Assembly (NCBI GenBank): GCA_049516395.1
Contig: JBEKTD010000005.1
Coordinates: 62,001 to 126,000, forward strand
DNA: 64,000 nt
Source: Fen-1362 sp049516395
Lineage (GTDB): Bacteria; Planctomycetota; Phycisphaerae; Sedimentisphaerales; Anaerobacaceae
Direction: 5' to 3'
A program made the position numbers and the translations under genes. Every line of letters begins with the position of its first letter. The stretch's first letter is position 1. The notes below the pieces were generated by a model, which ran no database searches, was not told where the DNA came from, and saw only the letters and a list, made by a program, of their open reading frames with translations. This document shows positions 43,632 to 52,887 of the stretch, one piece after another.

Positions 43632-44315
43632 TTACTTTTTCAGTATCAGGCAGCAAAACAAACCGAGAAATTGAGTCCGCCCTTTCCCGAAAAGCGACGA
43701 CTGGGCGATTGCCTCAAAATTCTGGCGGGTATAAAACGGCTCCTCGAAATTGTGAAGCCAGAATAGCGTAGCTTTGAGCCGTCCGAATTCGCGTTTTATT
43801 TCGCTCATCGTGCTTTGGGGCGTATCGCTCACAATATCGTATATAAGCGCGTAACTATTATCTTTCAGGACGCGATAAATCTCATTGAGACAGGCCTCGG
43901 GCTGCTTCCAGTGGTGCATCGAAACGGTGCTGACGACAATATCTAAGGACTGGTCAGGAAACGGAATATGGCCTGCGCTGCCCTCTTTAACCTCGATGAA
44001 TTCCGACAGGCCAGCCTGGGCAATGTTTTGTTTCGCCTGTTTTATCATTGCTGCTGACGAATCAATCCCGACCAGTCGCATACTCGGCGATTGCTGATGC
44101 AGCTTTAACAAGAGGCGAGCGGGACCTGTGCCGATATCAAGCAGCGTCCCCTGCGAACAATGACTCACTATGTCTTCAGCCGCAAGCTCGTAGTGCTTCA
44201 TAAATATCGTCGACGAACTAATCGCGTTATAGAAAACCGAACCTGGCCACGGTATCCCCTCCGGATGAATCAGCTTCATTAAACGTCGCACAGGTGTTAA
44301 TTTTGCCATAATCAT
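43632..44315 (-). CDS. Class I SAM-dependent methyltransferase
   Basis: A 227-residue methyltransferase of the UbiE-like type. The SAM-binding motif LLDIGTGPARLLLKLH (about residues 58-73) is followed by VGIDSSAAMIKQAKQN, the second motif, and LDIVVSTVSMHHWKQPEACL, the third. No substrate domain gives a specific target. It overlaps the end of polA by 4 bases and precedes dapL by about 96 bases. No membrane segment or signal peptide is seen. Confidence 0.85.
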   Translation of the reverse strand: MIMAKLTPVRRLMKLIHPEGIPWPGSVFYNAISSSTIFMKHYELAAEDIVSHCSQGTLLDIGTGPARLLLKLHQQSPSMRLVGIDSSAAMIKQAKQNIAQAGLSEFIEVKEGSAGHIPFPDQSLDIVVSTVSMHHWKQPEACLNEIYRVLKDNSYALIYDIVSDTPQSTMSEIKREFGRLKATLFWLHNFEEPFYTRQNFEAIAQSSLFGKGRTQFLGLFCCLILKK

Positions 44316-47047
44316 TTTTCCGCAAGCCAGCTTGGGCCGTAAGTAATATCGACTTTCAAAGGAACGTCTAATTTAATCGCATTTGCCATCTCATTGGCAA
44401 TCCACTTTGAGTGCTTCTCGGCCTCGGCGGTCGGCAGCTCGAATACCAGCTCATCATGAACCTGCAAAATCATCTTGACGGGCAGATTTTCTGCCTCGAT
44501 TTTTCGCTGGATATTGACCATAGCAACCTTAATCAAATCAGCCGCCGAACCCTGTATAACCGTATTTACGGCTAACCGCCGTGCCTGCGCACGCTTGCCG
44601 GGGTTGCCGCTTTCGAGATTCAAAATCTTTCGCCGACGGTGCAAAATCGTCTCGACATAGCTGTTTCGCGTTGCCTGTTCGACGACGCCGTCCATAAACT
44701 GGCGAATCGAACTGTACCTGGCAAAATAATCGTCGATGAACTTTTTCGCCTCCTGTAAAGTCAGTCCTGTTCCGTGTGCCAGACCGAGAGCACCCTGCCC
44801 GTAAATTATCCCAAAATTCACCGCCTTGCACCGCGAGCGCATCTCGGACGTAACTTTTTCGAGAGGAACATTAAAAATCTGTGAAGCAACAAAACGGTGA
44901 ATATCCATATCCGCGACAAATGCCTCACGCAACGCCTTATCGCCCGAAAATTGCGCCAGCAGGCGAAGCTCTATCTGCGAATAATCCGCGCTAAGGATAC
45001 AATCGGTTTTGTTTTTGGGGACAAACGCTGAGCGAATTTTAGCGCCCAAAGGTGTGCGAATCGGGATATTCTGTAAATTCGGGTCGCTTGAACTTAATCG
45101 GCCCGTCGCGGTTATCGTCTGGTTGAACGACGCGTGAACCCTGCCTGTTCGACGGTTTACAAGGTAGCCCAGCTTGTCAACATAAGTGTTTTTCAACTTG
45201 CTCAGCGTGCGGTATTCGAGAATAAGATTGATAATCGGGTGTTCCTCGGCAAGCTCATCCAGCACGCCCGCGTCAGTGCTTTGGCCTGTTTTACCCGAAC
45301 GCACGGATTTTAATCCGAGCCGGCCAAAAAGCACTTCGGCAAGCTGCTTTGGCGAATCGATATTAAACGGAGCGCCCGCCGTCTGGTAAATCTCGTCAAC
45401 CAGCCGGTTAATCGATGCCGTTATGTCCTCCGACATATCCGAAAGAATCTCAGTATCGAGTGATACGCCGTTATATTCCATTTCCGCAAGAACGGTTACT
45501 AAAGGCATCTCAACATCGTAAAATAATGGCTGTATCTGTGTCCGTCGCTCTAACTGCGCTGTGAAATACTGATACAGCCGCCACGTCAGGTCAGAATCCT
45601 CCGCGGAATACTCGCAGACCGCAGCCGTATCGACCATATCGAAAGTGAGCTGATTTTTCCCCTTGCCGATGAGCGCTAATATCGGGATGCTCGTATAACC
45701 GAGGAAATCCAGTGCCATATTATCAAGCGAATGACTGTTTCGCAGCGGATCGAGACAATACGATGCGACCATCGTATCGAAATATACGCCCGCAAGAGGC
45801 AATCCCGCGTTTCGCAAGACCAGCATATCGTATTTGATATTCTGTCCGATTTTTTTTATTGTCTTGTCGGCAAATATAGGGGCGAGTTTTTCCCGCACCA
45901 TAGCTAAAGGCAGACGTTTTGCCCCCATCGGGGCACGAACAGGGATATAAAACCCGGTTTTCGCCTGCCAGGAAAAACTGATGCCCACCAAATCCGCCCG
46001 CATTGGCACAATAGAAGTCGTCTCTGTATCAACGGCAAATGATTTCTGCTTTTTCAGCTCCCCGAAAAACTCCTCGAATTTTTCCGGAGTATCGATGAGT
46101 TGATAGTTATGTTCCGCTGTCGCCGCCGAAACAGGCCCCTCGGCCGGCGCTGTTTGTGACTGATATGTTTGAACCTGCTGTTCGGATGGTGAATGCCCTA
46201 TTTGTGCCAGCAGCCGGGCAGAACCAAGCTCATTGAATATCTGCGTCAATAACGCTTCATCAGCCGGCTTCACCGCAAATGCCTCGTAATCAATCTTCAC
46301 GGGGACATCACAGTCAATTGTTACCAGTTTTTGGCTAAGATACGCCAAATCTTTGGATTTTCGAAGGTTTTCACCAAGCTTACCAGTGATTTCATCGGCG
46401 TGAGCGTAAAGATTATCGAGCGAACCGTACTTTTGAATGTACTTCAACGATGTCATTTCTCCAAAACCATCAACGCCCGGGACATTATCAGAAGCGTCGC
46501 CCTGAAGAGCCAAAACGTCAATAAATTGCACCGGTTTAATTTTCATCTCCGACTTTATCCACGCCTCGTCGGTTACTTCGCCCGTTTTGATATCATATCC
46601 AAAAACGTGGTCATCTATAAGCTGGAGAATATCCTTGTCCTTTGTGCATATATAAACGTCGATTCCCTCTTTCGATGCTTTTTTTGCAAGCGTGCCGATT
46701 ATATCGTCCGCCTCAAATCCGTTGATTCGCAACATAGGGATATTCATCGCTGAAAGAATCTGCTCGATGCGCTTTATCTGCACAGGCATCTCGGGAGGCA
46801 TAGGAGGCCGCTGCGCCTTATACTCCGAATACATCTCATTTCTGAACGTTGGCCCCTTGCTGTCCATCGCCACAACGAGCATATCGGGCTTTTTGTTTTT
46901 AATCAGGCCAAGAATGGCAGATGTAAATATGTATGTGGCCTGGGTTGGTTCGCCCGATGGACTGGTTAACGGGTTGCCTCCCATCTTCGCAAAATGCGCG
47001 GCGTAAATGTGCGCATGGCCATCGATTATATAAAGGTTTCTGGACAT
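44312..47047 (-). CDS. polA: DNA polymerase I
   Basis: A 911-residue full-length enzyme. Residues 1 to about 290 are the 5' nuclease (LYIIDGHAHIYAAHFA, VVAMDSKGPTFRNEMY, GDASDNVPGVDGFGE). The proofreading exonuclease follows at about 320-500, and its DxE pair is intact (FAVDTETTSIV, Asp near 340). The polymerase covers about 520-911, with DYSQIELRLLAQFSGD (motif A), RRKAVNFGIIYGQG-type helix (here SRCKAVNFGIIYGQG, motif B) and LQVHDELVFELP (motif C). All three activities should therefore work. The methyltransferase gene overlaps its end by 4 bases. Confidence 0.97.
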   Translation of the reverse strand: MSRNLYIIDGHAHIYAAHFAKMGGNPLTSPSGEPTQATYIFTSAILGLIKNKKPDMLVVAMDSKGPTFRNEMYSEYKAQRPPMPPEMPVQIKRIEQILSAMNIPMLRINGFEADDIIGTLAKKASKEGIDVYICTKDKDILQLIDDHVFGYDIKTGEVTDEAWIKSEMKIKPVQFIDVLALQGDASDNVPGVDGFGEMTSLKYIQKYGSLDNLYAHADEITGKLGENLRKSKDLAYLSQKLVTIDCDVPVKIDYEAFAVKPADEALLTQIFNELGSARLLAQIGHSPSEQQVQTYQSQTAPAEGPVSAATAEHNYQLIDTPEKFEEFFGELKKQKSFAVDTETTSIVPMRADLVGISFSWQAKTGFYIPVRAPMGAKRLPLAMVREKLAPIFADKTIKKIGQNIKYDMLVLRNAGLPLAGVYFDTMVASYCLDPLRNSHSLDNMALDFLGYTSIPILALIGKGKNQLTFDMVDTAAVCEYSAEDSDLTWRLYQYFTAQLERRTQIQPLFYDVEMPLVTVLAEMEYNGVSLDTEILSDMSEDITASINRLVDEIYQTAGAPFNIDSPKQLAEVLFGRLGLKSVRSGKTGQSTDAGVLDELAEEHPIINLILEYRTLSKLKNTYVDKLGYLVNRRTGRVHASFNQTITATGRLSSSDPNLQNIPIRTPLGAKIRSAFVPKNKTDCILSADYSQIELRLLAQFSGDKALREAFVADMDIHRFVASQIFNVPLEKVTSEMRSRCKAVNFGIIYGQGALGLAHGTGLTLQEAKKFIDDYFARYSSIRQFMDGVVEQATRNSYVETILHRRRKILNLESGNPGKRAQARRLAVNTVIQGSAADLIKVAMVNIQRKIEAENLPVKMILQVHDELVFELPTAEAEKHSKWIANEMANAIKLDVPLKVDITYGPSWLAEK

Positions 47048-47099
47048 CAGTGGAAACTCTATTTGCAGACGGCTTAACTGTCAAGCAGGATTGTTTTTA

Positions 47100-48692
47100 T
47101 CATTGGCGTTGCTGCTGCTGAAGAATCTGTCGTCTCAATTCAATCGCCTCAGTCCGTCCAGGCGATATTCGAAGAATCTCATCACATTGCTCTATCGCCC
47201 GTTGCGTTTTGCCTTGTTTTGCCAGTGCGGTCGCGAGATTCAGGCGTGTCGGCACGTCACACGGATCAATTGCAGCCGCTTTTTCAAAGTGACTTACCGC
47301 CTCGTCAATTCTATTTTTACGAAACAATACGACCCCGATATTCAGGTGCGACATCGCATCGCAGGGGTCGATTTGCAGCGCCTTTTCAAAGTGAACAGCC
47401 GCATCGTCGTACGAGCTTTTGCGAAGGAAGGCAACACCCAGATTCGCCTGCGCAAAACGATCATTCGGATTTACCTCGACGGCTCGTTCGAGAATAGTAA
47501 CACTGTTTTGCCAGTAACCAAGCTGCATACACGTCGAGACAGCCATAGCCGAAATAGTAACCGCTGCCGCTATTGCAAGAATGGTTTTGCGAAAGGCGTA
47601 TCGAGCTAGCAATTCAGGCAATCCCCAGGCAATGATGATAAATAGCCCGATAAGCGGGATATAGGTATATCGGTCCGCCATCGCCTGGTCACCGACCTGA
47701 ACCAGGCCTATTACCGGTAATAGCGAGCAGAGATACCACAACCAGCCGAATAATAAATAGCCGTGTGTCCTGGCAAAACGAATCGCCAAAACCGTTACCG
47801 CTACAAGCAGCAGCGTTGGAATAACCGCGCCAGAAAAATGAAGCGACCGGCCAGGGTGAGAATAAAACACCGATAAATTCACAGGCCAGAACATTTTTAA
47901 AACATATTTAACGTATGAGACAAGTGCGTTTATGACTCGAATGTCGAAGGGAAACTTGACTATGTCCCTCACTGCCCCGCTTTGCGATTGAACAACAAGC
48001 GTTACTACACTTGACACCCCGGCAAGAAAAACAAACGGGAGTTTTTCCAAAAGTAATTTGGTAAGCGAATCCTTACGTTTGAGCGGCCAGTAATCAAGAA
48101 GCAGCAGTATAACAGGCAACGTAACAAGCATCGGCTTGGCCATAAGGCCCAAAGCAAAAACAAAAAGCGCGAGAACATACCTGCCTATGGAAGAACGCTC
48201 GGTATAACGCACATAAAACAACATCGTCAGCAGCCAGAACAAGGCGCTCAGCACATCTTTGCGTTCCGCCACCCACGCGACCGACTGGATATGAAGCGGG
48301 TGAATCGCAAAGACCGCGGCGACAAATGCGCTGGGCCATAAGGCGCTCGTAATTCGCAGCAGAAGAATAAAAAGCAAAACAGTATTAGCCGTATGCAGAA
48401 ACAGATTTGCCAAGTGAAGCCGGCCCGCGTCAGAGCCGAAAAGCTGACAATCAAGCATCAGCGAAAGCCACGTTAGCGGATGCCAGTTATAGGCGTGCGA
48501 AGAGGTAAACGCCCAGACAAAATTTTTTGTGCTAAGGCCCGCTTGGACCTGCGGATTCGCGGTAACGTAAGAAGGGTCATCATAAACTATAAAATCAAAT
48601 GTCACCACCCGGCAGAATACGGCTATTGTAATTACCGCAAGGGCAGCTCCGATTATCCAGGGCGCACGGGACTTGTGGGTGATTTTACGCAT
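47100..48692 (-). CDS. Multi-pass membrane protein with TPR repeats (TMTC/GT39-like)
   Basis: A 530-residue protein. Residues about 1-380 form about ten membrane segments with a luminal-type DPSYVTANPQVQ loop near the start and RTHGYLLFGWLWYL later; the pattern is that of TMTC-like proteins related to O-mannosyl transferases. Residues about 400-520 are three tetratricopeptide repeats (FAQANLGVAFLRKSSYDDAA, AMSHLNIGVVLFRKNRIDEA, VPTRLNLATALAKQGKTQRA). The catalytic residues and substrate are uncertain, so transferase activity is only inferred. It overlaps the glycosyltransferase 2 gene by 40 bases. Confidence 0.75.
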   Translation of the reverse strand: MRKITHKSRAPWIIGAALAVITIAVFCRVVTFDFIVYDDPSYVTANPQVQAGLSTKNFVWAFTSSHAYNWHPLTWLSLMLDCQLFGSDAGRLHLANLFLHTANTVLLFILLLRITSALWPSAFVAAVFAIHPLHIQSVAWVAERKDVLSALFWLLTMLFYVRYTERSSIGRYVLALFVFALGLMAKPMLVTLPVILLLLDYWPLKRKDSLTKLLLEKLPFVFLAGVSSVVTLVVQSQSGAVRDIVKFPFDIRVINALVSYVKYVLKMFWPVNLSVFYSHPGRSLHFSGAVIPTLLLVAVTVLAIRFARTHGYLLFGWLWYLCSLLPVIGLVQVGDQAMADRYTYIPLIGLFIIIAWGLPELLARYAFRKTILAIAAAVTISAMAVSTCMQLGYWQNSVTILERAVEVNPNDRFAQANLGVAFLRKSSYDDAAVHFEKALQIDPCDAMSHLNIGVVLFRKNRIDEAVSHFEKAAAIDPCDVPTRLNLATALAKQGKTQRAIEQCDEILRISPGRTEAIELRRQILQQQQRQ

Positions 48693-49480
48693 CGATTATT
48701 TGGAAACAGTGGTGATTTTATGAGGTTCATTTTCGCCAGGCGAAACTTTAATCCCGTCCACAAACAGCCGAAACCGTATTTGGTGCTGCGACCGAAGTTA
48801 ATTGATGATGCCTCAGGAAAGTATTTCGTCGGGCAGCTTACCTCGGCTATCGTGTACCCAAACCACAGTATCTGGGCAAGCATCTGGTTGTCAAAAACAA
48901 AATCGTCGGAATTGCCGTCCAGAGGCAGCCGCTCCAGCAACTCCCTGGAAAAAGCGCGGTAGCCAGTGTGATACTCGGACAGCTTCGCACCCGTAAGAAT
49001 ATTTTCTGCCATCGTAAGAAACCGGTTCGACGCGTATTTGTAAATAGGCATATTGCCCGCCAGCGCATGACCGCCGAGGATTCGTGAACCGAGAACACAA
49101 TGGTAAAGCTCGTTTGCAATCATAGACGCCATCGCCGGTATCAGCAAAGGCGTGTACTGGTAATCGGGATGCACCATTATTACGATATCGGCACCGTCTT
49201 CGAGAGCAAGTTTATAGCAGGTTTTCTGATTGGCGCCATACCCGCGGTTTTGCGGATGCGTATGGACAACGGCATGAGGCAGTTTTGACGCCACCTCAAC
49301 CGTCCCGTCTTTGCTTGCGTCATCAACGATGACAACAAGGTCAACAATTCCCTGCGCCATCACCTCATCGTAGGTCTTGCGAATGGTCTTCTCGGCATTA
49401 TAAGCTGGCATCACAACAATTACTTTTTTATTCGCGAACATAAGGACATTATAGCGGTTCTCCTGTATCCTCGGTAGCAC
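48653..49480 (-). CDS. Family 2 glycosyltransferase (DPM1-like)
   Basis: A GT2 enzyme of 275 residues. The GT-A core begins KKVIVVMPAYNAEKTIRKTY, followed by DLVVIVDDASKDGTVE and the metal-binding segment DIVIMVHPDYQYTP (DxD-like DPD replaced by HPD). It resembles polyprenyl-phosphate sugar transferases. Two starts are possible: GTG at 49480 with a good GGAGGCGG ribosome site, and ATG at 49441 nearer the domain. It may supply lipid-linked sugar for the two GT39-like proteins upstream in the operon. Confidence 0.85.
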   Translation of the reverse strand: MLPRIQENRYNVLMFANKKVIVVMPAYNAEKTIRKTYDEVMAQGIVDLVVIVDDASKDGTVEVASKLPHAVVHTHPQNRGYGANQKTCYKLALEDGADIVIMVHPDYQYTPLLIPAMASMIANELYHCVLGSRILGGHALAGNMPIYKYASNRFLTMAENILTGAKLSEYHTGYRAFSRELLERLPLDGNSDDFVFDNQMLAQILWFGYTIAEVSCPTKYFPEASSINFGRSTKYGFGCLWTGLKFRLAKMNLIKSPLFPNNRCVKSPTSPVRPG

Positions 49481-49496
49481 AAAACCGCCTCCGGTA

Positions 49497-51143
49497 TCAT
49501 TGTTTCCTTTTTAAAACAATAACCGATGCTCTCGATACTGGTTTATAATTGGTTGCCTGATTGTTCCACCGCCAGATAGTCGGCCCATTGACAAGAATGT
49601 CGGCGATACCGACCACCTCGTACCGTACGAACAAATATGAATCAAACCACTCAAATATCTTTTTAACGGAATCTGGTCTTGCCAGCCATGACATGGAAAC
49701 ATTTACAAAAACCACAAATTGAGGGTTGGCGGTCTCAACTTGAACAATCATTTCTTCCTGCATCTGCCTGGCGTGTGGCTGTGGCTCCATAAGCGGATAA
49801 GTATAAATATATTTGGTAGCCGAACGTCTGCCGGAATAGAAACAAATTTGCGGTTCGGAACCAATAACAGCTATTGGGGCATCGGGACGCGAATTGTCCC
49901 GGATAAATTTTGCTATCTGAAGCGATTCCGGGAACGGGTTGACGCTATAAACCTTCCGGCAAACATCTTCCGGTGAAAGCTCAAATAAACACTCCCGCTG
50001 GTTATACAACGTATAGCCGATGACAATGAGACCAATAGTACCGGTTATGGCCAGCCGCAGCGGCATCGGCATCGTTCCCGCGTATAACCCGTCAATAACA
50101 GCAATACTAATTCCGGCCAAAATGGCCGCCGCGGGTAAAAGAAAAATGAAATAATGGTTGCGGAAATATAAACCCGGACAAACGGCCAAAAATGAAAAAA
50201 TAAAAAATCCGGCGGTTAATGCCGCTAATTGACGATATCTCTTCGTAACAACAACTGCGAAAAAGCCGAAAATAGAAAGAAACCATATTGGAAAACCTTC
50301 ATAGAACATCATCTTTGCCTGATGTGCGAAAAGCCTCCATGCGTCATCCAGAGAAACGACCGCCGCATACTCGCGGGCGTATGTGAACGTCCAGAACCAG
50401 AATTTATCAAAGGTGCCGTAAAACCAGTAAAAAAGACATACTATAACAAACGGCAGAAAAACCATAGCGTTAAAAATAATTTGAGAGATAATGACTTTTA
50501 GCCATTGAATCGGCCTTTGTCGCAAACCGGAATAAAGCAGATACAACGTGCCAAAAATGGCAAACATAATGCCATGCTGCTTGATAATAAAAGCAAGACC
50601 GAAAAGCAACCCTGCAATCAGCAATCGGACATACCCTGTTTTGCCGTTACTGTTACAAATGAGTAATAAGCCAACAAGCGCCGGCAGAATAACAAAATGC
50701 TCCGCATTCGCCCAAAGCCCTGTTACTCCCGAAGTTATGGATAATACAGCATAGACACCGCCGGCGGCAACCGCGGCAATCGACCCGAATAATTTTTTGG
50801 CAAGCAAAAATACCGCAAATATTGTCGCGGCGTTGAAGATTAGAAGACCGAGGTGAATACCCGTATGCGTTTGTCCAAACAAGGTCATTATAAGGGCATA
50901 GACAACATAAATCCCAGGCAGTTTCATACTATACGCCGAGATATAAGGAGGAACACCCTTTAACATTTGCTGCGCTATATAAGCATATTCACCCTCGTCC
51001 CGCTCGAATGGCACAGAGAGCAGCCGACTTCGAATAACAGCCGCTGCGATTATCACCGCAATAATCGCCACCCAAGGCCAAATCCGGGATAAACATACCG
51101 TTACCTGTTTTTCCTCATTATCCCTGCTCTTTGTTTGCCCCAT
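49497..51143 (-). CDS. GT39-like glycosyltransferase (ArnT/PMT superfamily)
   Basis: A 548-residue multi-pass protein of the lipid-linked-sugar glycosyltransferase superfamily. After the first membrane segment it has LLSVPFERDEGEYAYIAQQM, which contains the acidic residues expected in the first extracytoplasmic loop. About ten to twelve further membrane segments follow, and an extracytoplasmic C-terminal domain (IAVIGSEPQICFYSGRRS). Acceptor and donor are unknown. The start codon overlaps the stop of the next similar gene (TGATG), indicating coupled translation. Confidence 0.8.
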   Translation of the reverse strand: MGQTKSRDNEEKQVTVCLSRIWPWVAIIAVIIAAAVIRSRLLSVPFERDEGEYAYIAQQMLKGVPPYISAYSMKLPGIYVVYALIMTLFGQTHTGIHLGLLIFNAATIFAVFLLAKKLFGSIAAVAAGGVYAVLSITSGVTGLWANAEHFVILPALVGLLLICNSNGKTGYVRLLIAGLLFGLAFIIKQHGIMFAIFGTLYLLYSGLRQRPIQWLKVIISQIIFNAMVFLPFVIVCLFYWFYGTFDKFWFWTFTYAREYAAVVSLDDAWRLFAHQAKMMFYEGFPIWFLSIFGFFAVVVTKRYRQLAALTAGFFIFSFLAVCPGLYFRNHYFIFLLPAAAILAGISIAVIDGLYAGTMPMPLRLAITGTIGLIVIGYTLYNQRECLFELSPEDVCRKVYSVNPFPESLQIAKFIRDNSRPDAPIAVIGSEPQICFYSGRRSATKYIYTYPLMEPQPHARQMQEEMIVQVETANPQFVVFVNVSMSWLARPDSVKKIFEWFDSYLFVRYEVVGIADILVNGPTIWRWNNQATNYKPVSRASVIVLKRKQ

Positions 51144-52654
51144 CAGTTCATCCTCTCGTAAATAACAACGTTACGCTCGTTTGTGTCGGTTCGAAAACGG
51201 TGCTCGTCCGGGTTTTCTCTGTTTTCAAACGCCAGGTCCGGGTAATTTATCGTTATCGCGCGGTAGGTATTCAACGAGTTATTGTCGAGCAGATACTTTC
51301 CAACCTTTTTCTCTTGGTCATTGATTATATGCTTGTGAATTATTACCCAGCGGGCGTTTTTCGTCGGCGAAAGGTCTTCACCCGTCAGCCCCCCTACCAC
51401 TTTCATCTTGGTGTAAAACTTCAGTACCATGTCGCCATTTGTAACAGCCACAATATCCTCAGGGGAACCGTGCTCGTTAAGATATTTCGCGATACCCTCC
51501 CCCGGCCCGTCATAATCATGGGTAATTTCGTAAAGATAATCCTTCATCTGGCTGGTAGTAACCAGCAAAACCACCGTCGCCGCAGCGATAAGCAGATGCG
51601 CCTCCCACGCCGCGTTGATAATAACAGCCGTCAGAAGAATCAACGGTGGTATCGTCGGGGCCATGTATCGGAAAAATGGATATGGGCTTGTCACCGTGAT
51701 TACAATAATAACGAATATAATAAAAAATACCGGCAGTGATAATCTCTCCCACACCTGCCGGCCCAGTTTTGGAAACCGGCCCTTTCTGATGCGAGCAATA
51801 ATATACCAGACCGGCAGCACCGCAAAAAGCCATACTGGAAATACATAAATGGCAAGGTCATGAACATAATTCTTGATAAAAATATTAAGCACCTGCAATT
51901 GTTCCAATTGCTTGTATGGGCTCGTGTATTTCACCCCTGAAAGCCAGATAAACCACGGGATATTGACTAATGTCGTCAGGACGGTTACCACCAGCAGAAT
52001 CTTGAGCCGGTCGCGATGAAAAATCACAGCGTGCAGAAAAACCACCGGGAAAAAAACCGCCACATAAATATGCTGACTGTGAAACAGCAGTGTAGTCGCG
52101 GCGAACAGCAATACAAAAGCGCGTTTTCTCCCCTCCAGCAGCAAAACATAGGCGTATAACGAAAGCAAAGCAAAGAACATCGCCATACTGTAATACCGGC
52201 ACTGCCTGCATAAAAGCAGAAACGGAACAGATATCGCCAGCAATGACGCCGCAATCGCTGGTGTCCGGGTCCCAGGCCAAAGCAACTTAGCGAAAAAATA
52301 CAGCAGAGCAACCGTGCCCATGCCAAACAACGCAAATGGCAGCCGCGAAACAAACGTGCTTATGCCGAACACCTCGTAAAACCCGGCCAGAACATAAAAC
52401 GGCAGCCACGTATGCCATCGCCAAATGTAATTTTTCCCATATTCGGCCCCCTCTTCCTGCGAGAAGTAATTTTTACCGTCATACCCTCGCGGGACGCCAT
52501 CAGTCAGTATTGTCTTGCTGATAAGTGCCGTCTGCGCCTCATCCTGCCATAGATACTGATTGCCGAGATTAGTCAGCAAAAGAACCGCCGAGCCGATTAA
52601 AATCACAATCAGAATTACCAACTGCCCTTGTTTTGTTTGCCAATATCCGTCCAT
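51143..52654 (-). CDS. GT39-like glycosyltransferase
   Basis: A 503-residue multi-pass membrane protein, a distant relative of the adjacent GT39-like gene. The first extracytoplasmic loop has NQYLWQDEAQTALISKTIL, with the DE pair expected at the active site. Later, YNKNYI-type aromatic segments and about ten membrane helices follow, then a soluble C-terminal domain (EDIVAVTNGDMVLKFYTKM). It is the first gene of the long minus-strand run. No function beyond transfer of a lipid-linked sugar can be inferred. Confidence 0.77.
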   Translation of the reverse strand: MDGYWQTKQGQLVILIVILIGSAVLLLTNLGNQYLWQDEAQTALISKTILTDGVPRGYDGKNYFSQEEGAEYGKNYIWRWHTWLPFYVLAGFYEVFGISTFVSRLPFALFGMGTVALLYFFAKLLWPGTRTPAIAASLLAISVPFLLLCRQCRYYSMAMFFALLSLYAYVLLLEGRKRAFVLLFAATTLLFHSQHIYVAVFFPVVFLHAVIFHRDRLKILLVVTVLTTLVNIPWFIWLSGVKYTSPYKQLEQLQVLNIFIKNYVHDLAIYVFPVWLFAVLPVWYIIARIRKGRFPKLGRQVWERLSLPVFFIIFVIIVITVTSPYPFFRYMAPTIPPLILLTAVIINAAWEAHLLIAAATVVLLVTTSQMKDYLYEITHDYDGPGEGIAKYLNEHGSPEDIVAVTNGDMVLKFYTKMKVVGGLTGEDLSPTKNARWVIIHKHIINDQEKKVGKYLLDNNSLNTYRAITINYPDLAFENRENPDEHRFRTDTNERNVVIYERMN

Positions 52655-52812
52655 CGCTCCGGCTGTTTCCTCTGGGTTATCCTTTGTAATTACACATACA
52701 GTTTAGACGAAGCTGCCGCATAACACAAGACGTTCTCAGTAACGGGCGGACATTCCCCAGAGCGCCTTTTCATACCTCGAAGCGGTACGTCCAAAATGCC
52801 GGAACCCGCCAC

Positions 52813-52840
52813 TTGTCAACAGCTAAAAATCGGTTATAGT
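52813..52840 (+). promoter_or_regulatory. Probable promoter of the activase gene
   Basis: TTGTCA (52813-52818) and TATAGT (52835-52840) are 16 bases apart, 47 bases before the start codon. Nothing else is seen in the 230-base gap between the two divergent genes. Confidence 0.5.
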
Positions 52841-52887
52841 AATATGTCCCTGACGGTTACGAGATTCAGGGGACCGGGAAGCCGAAT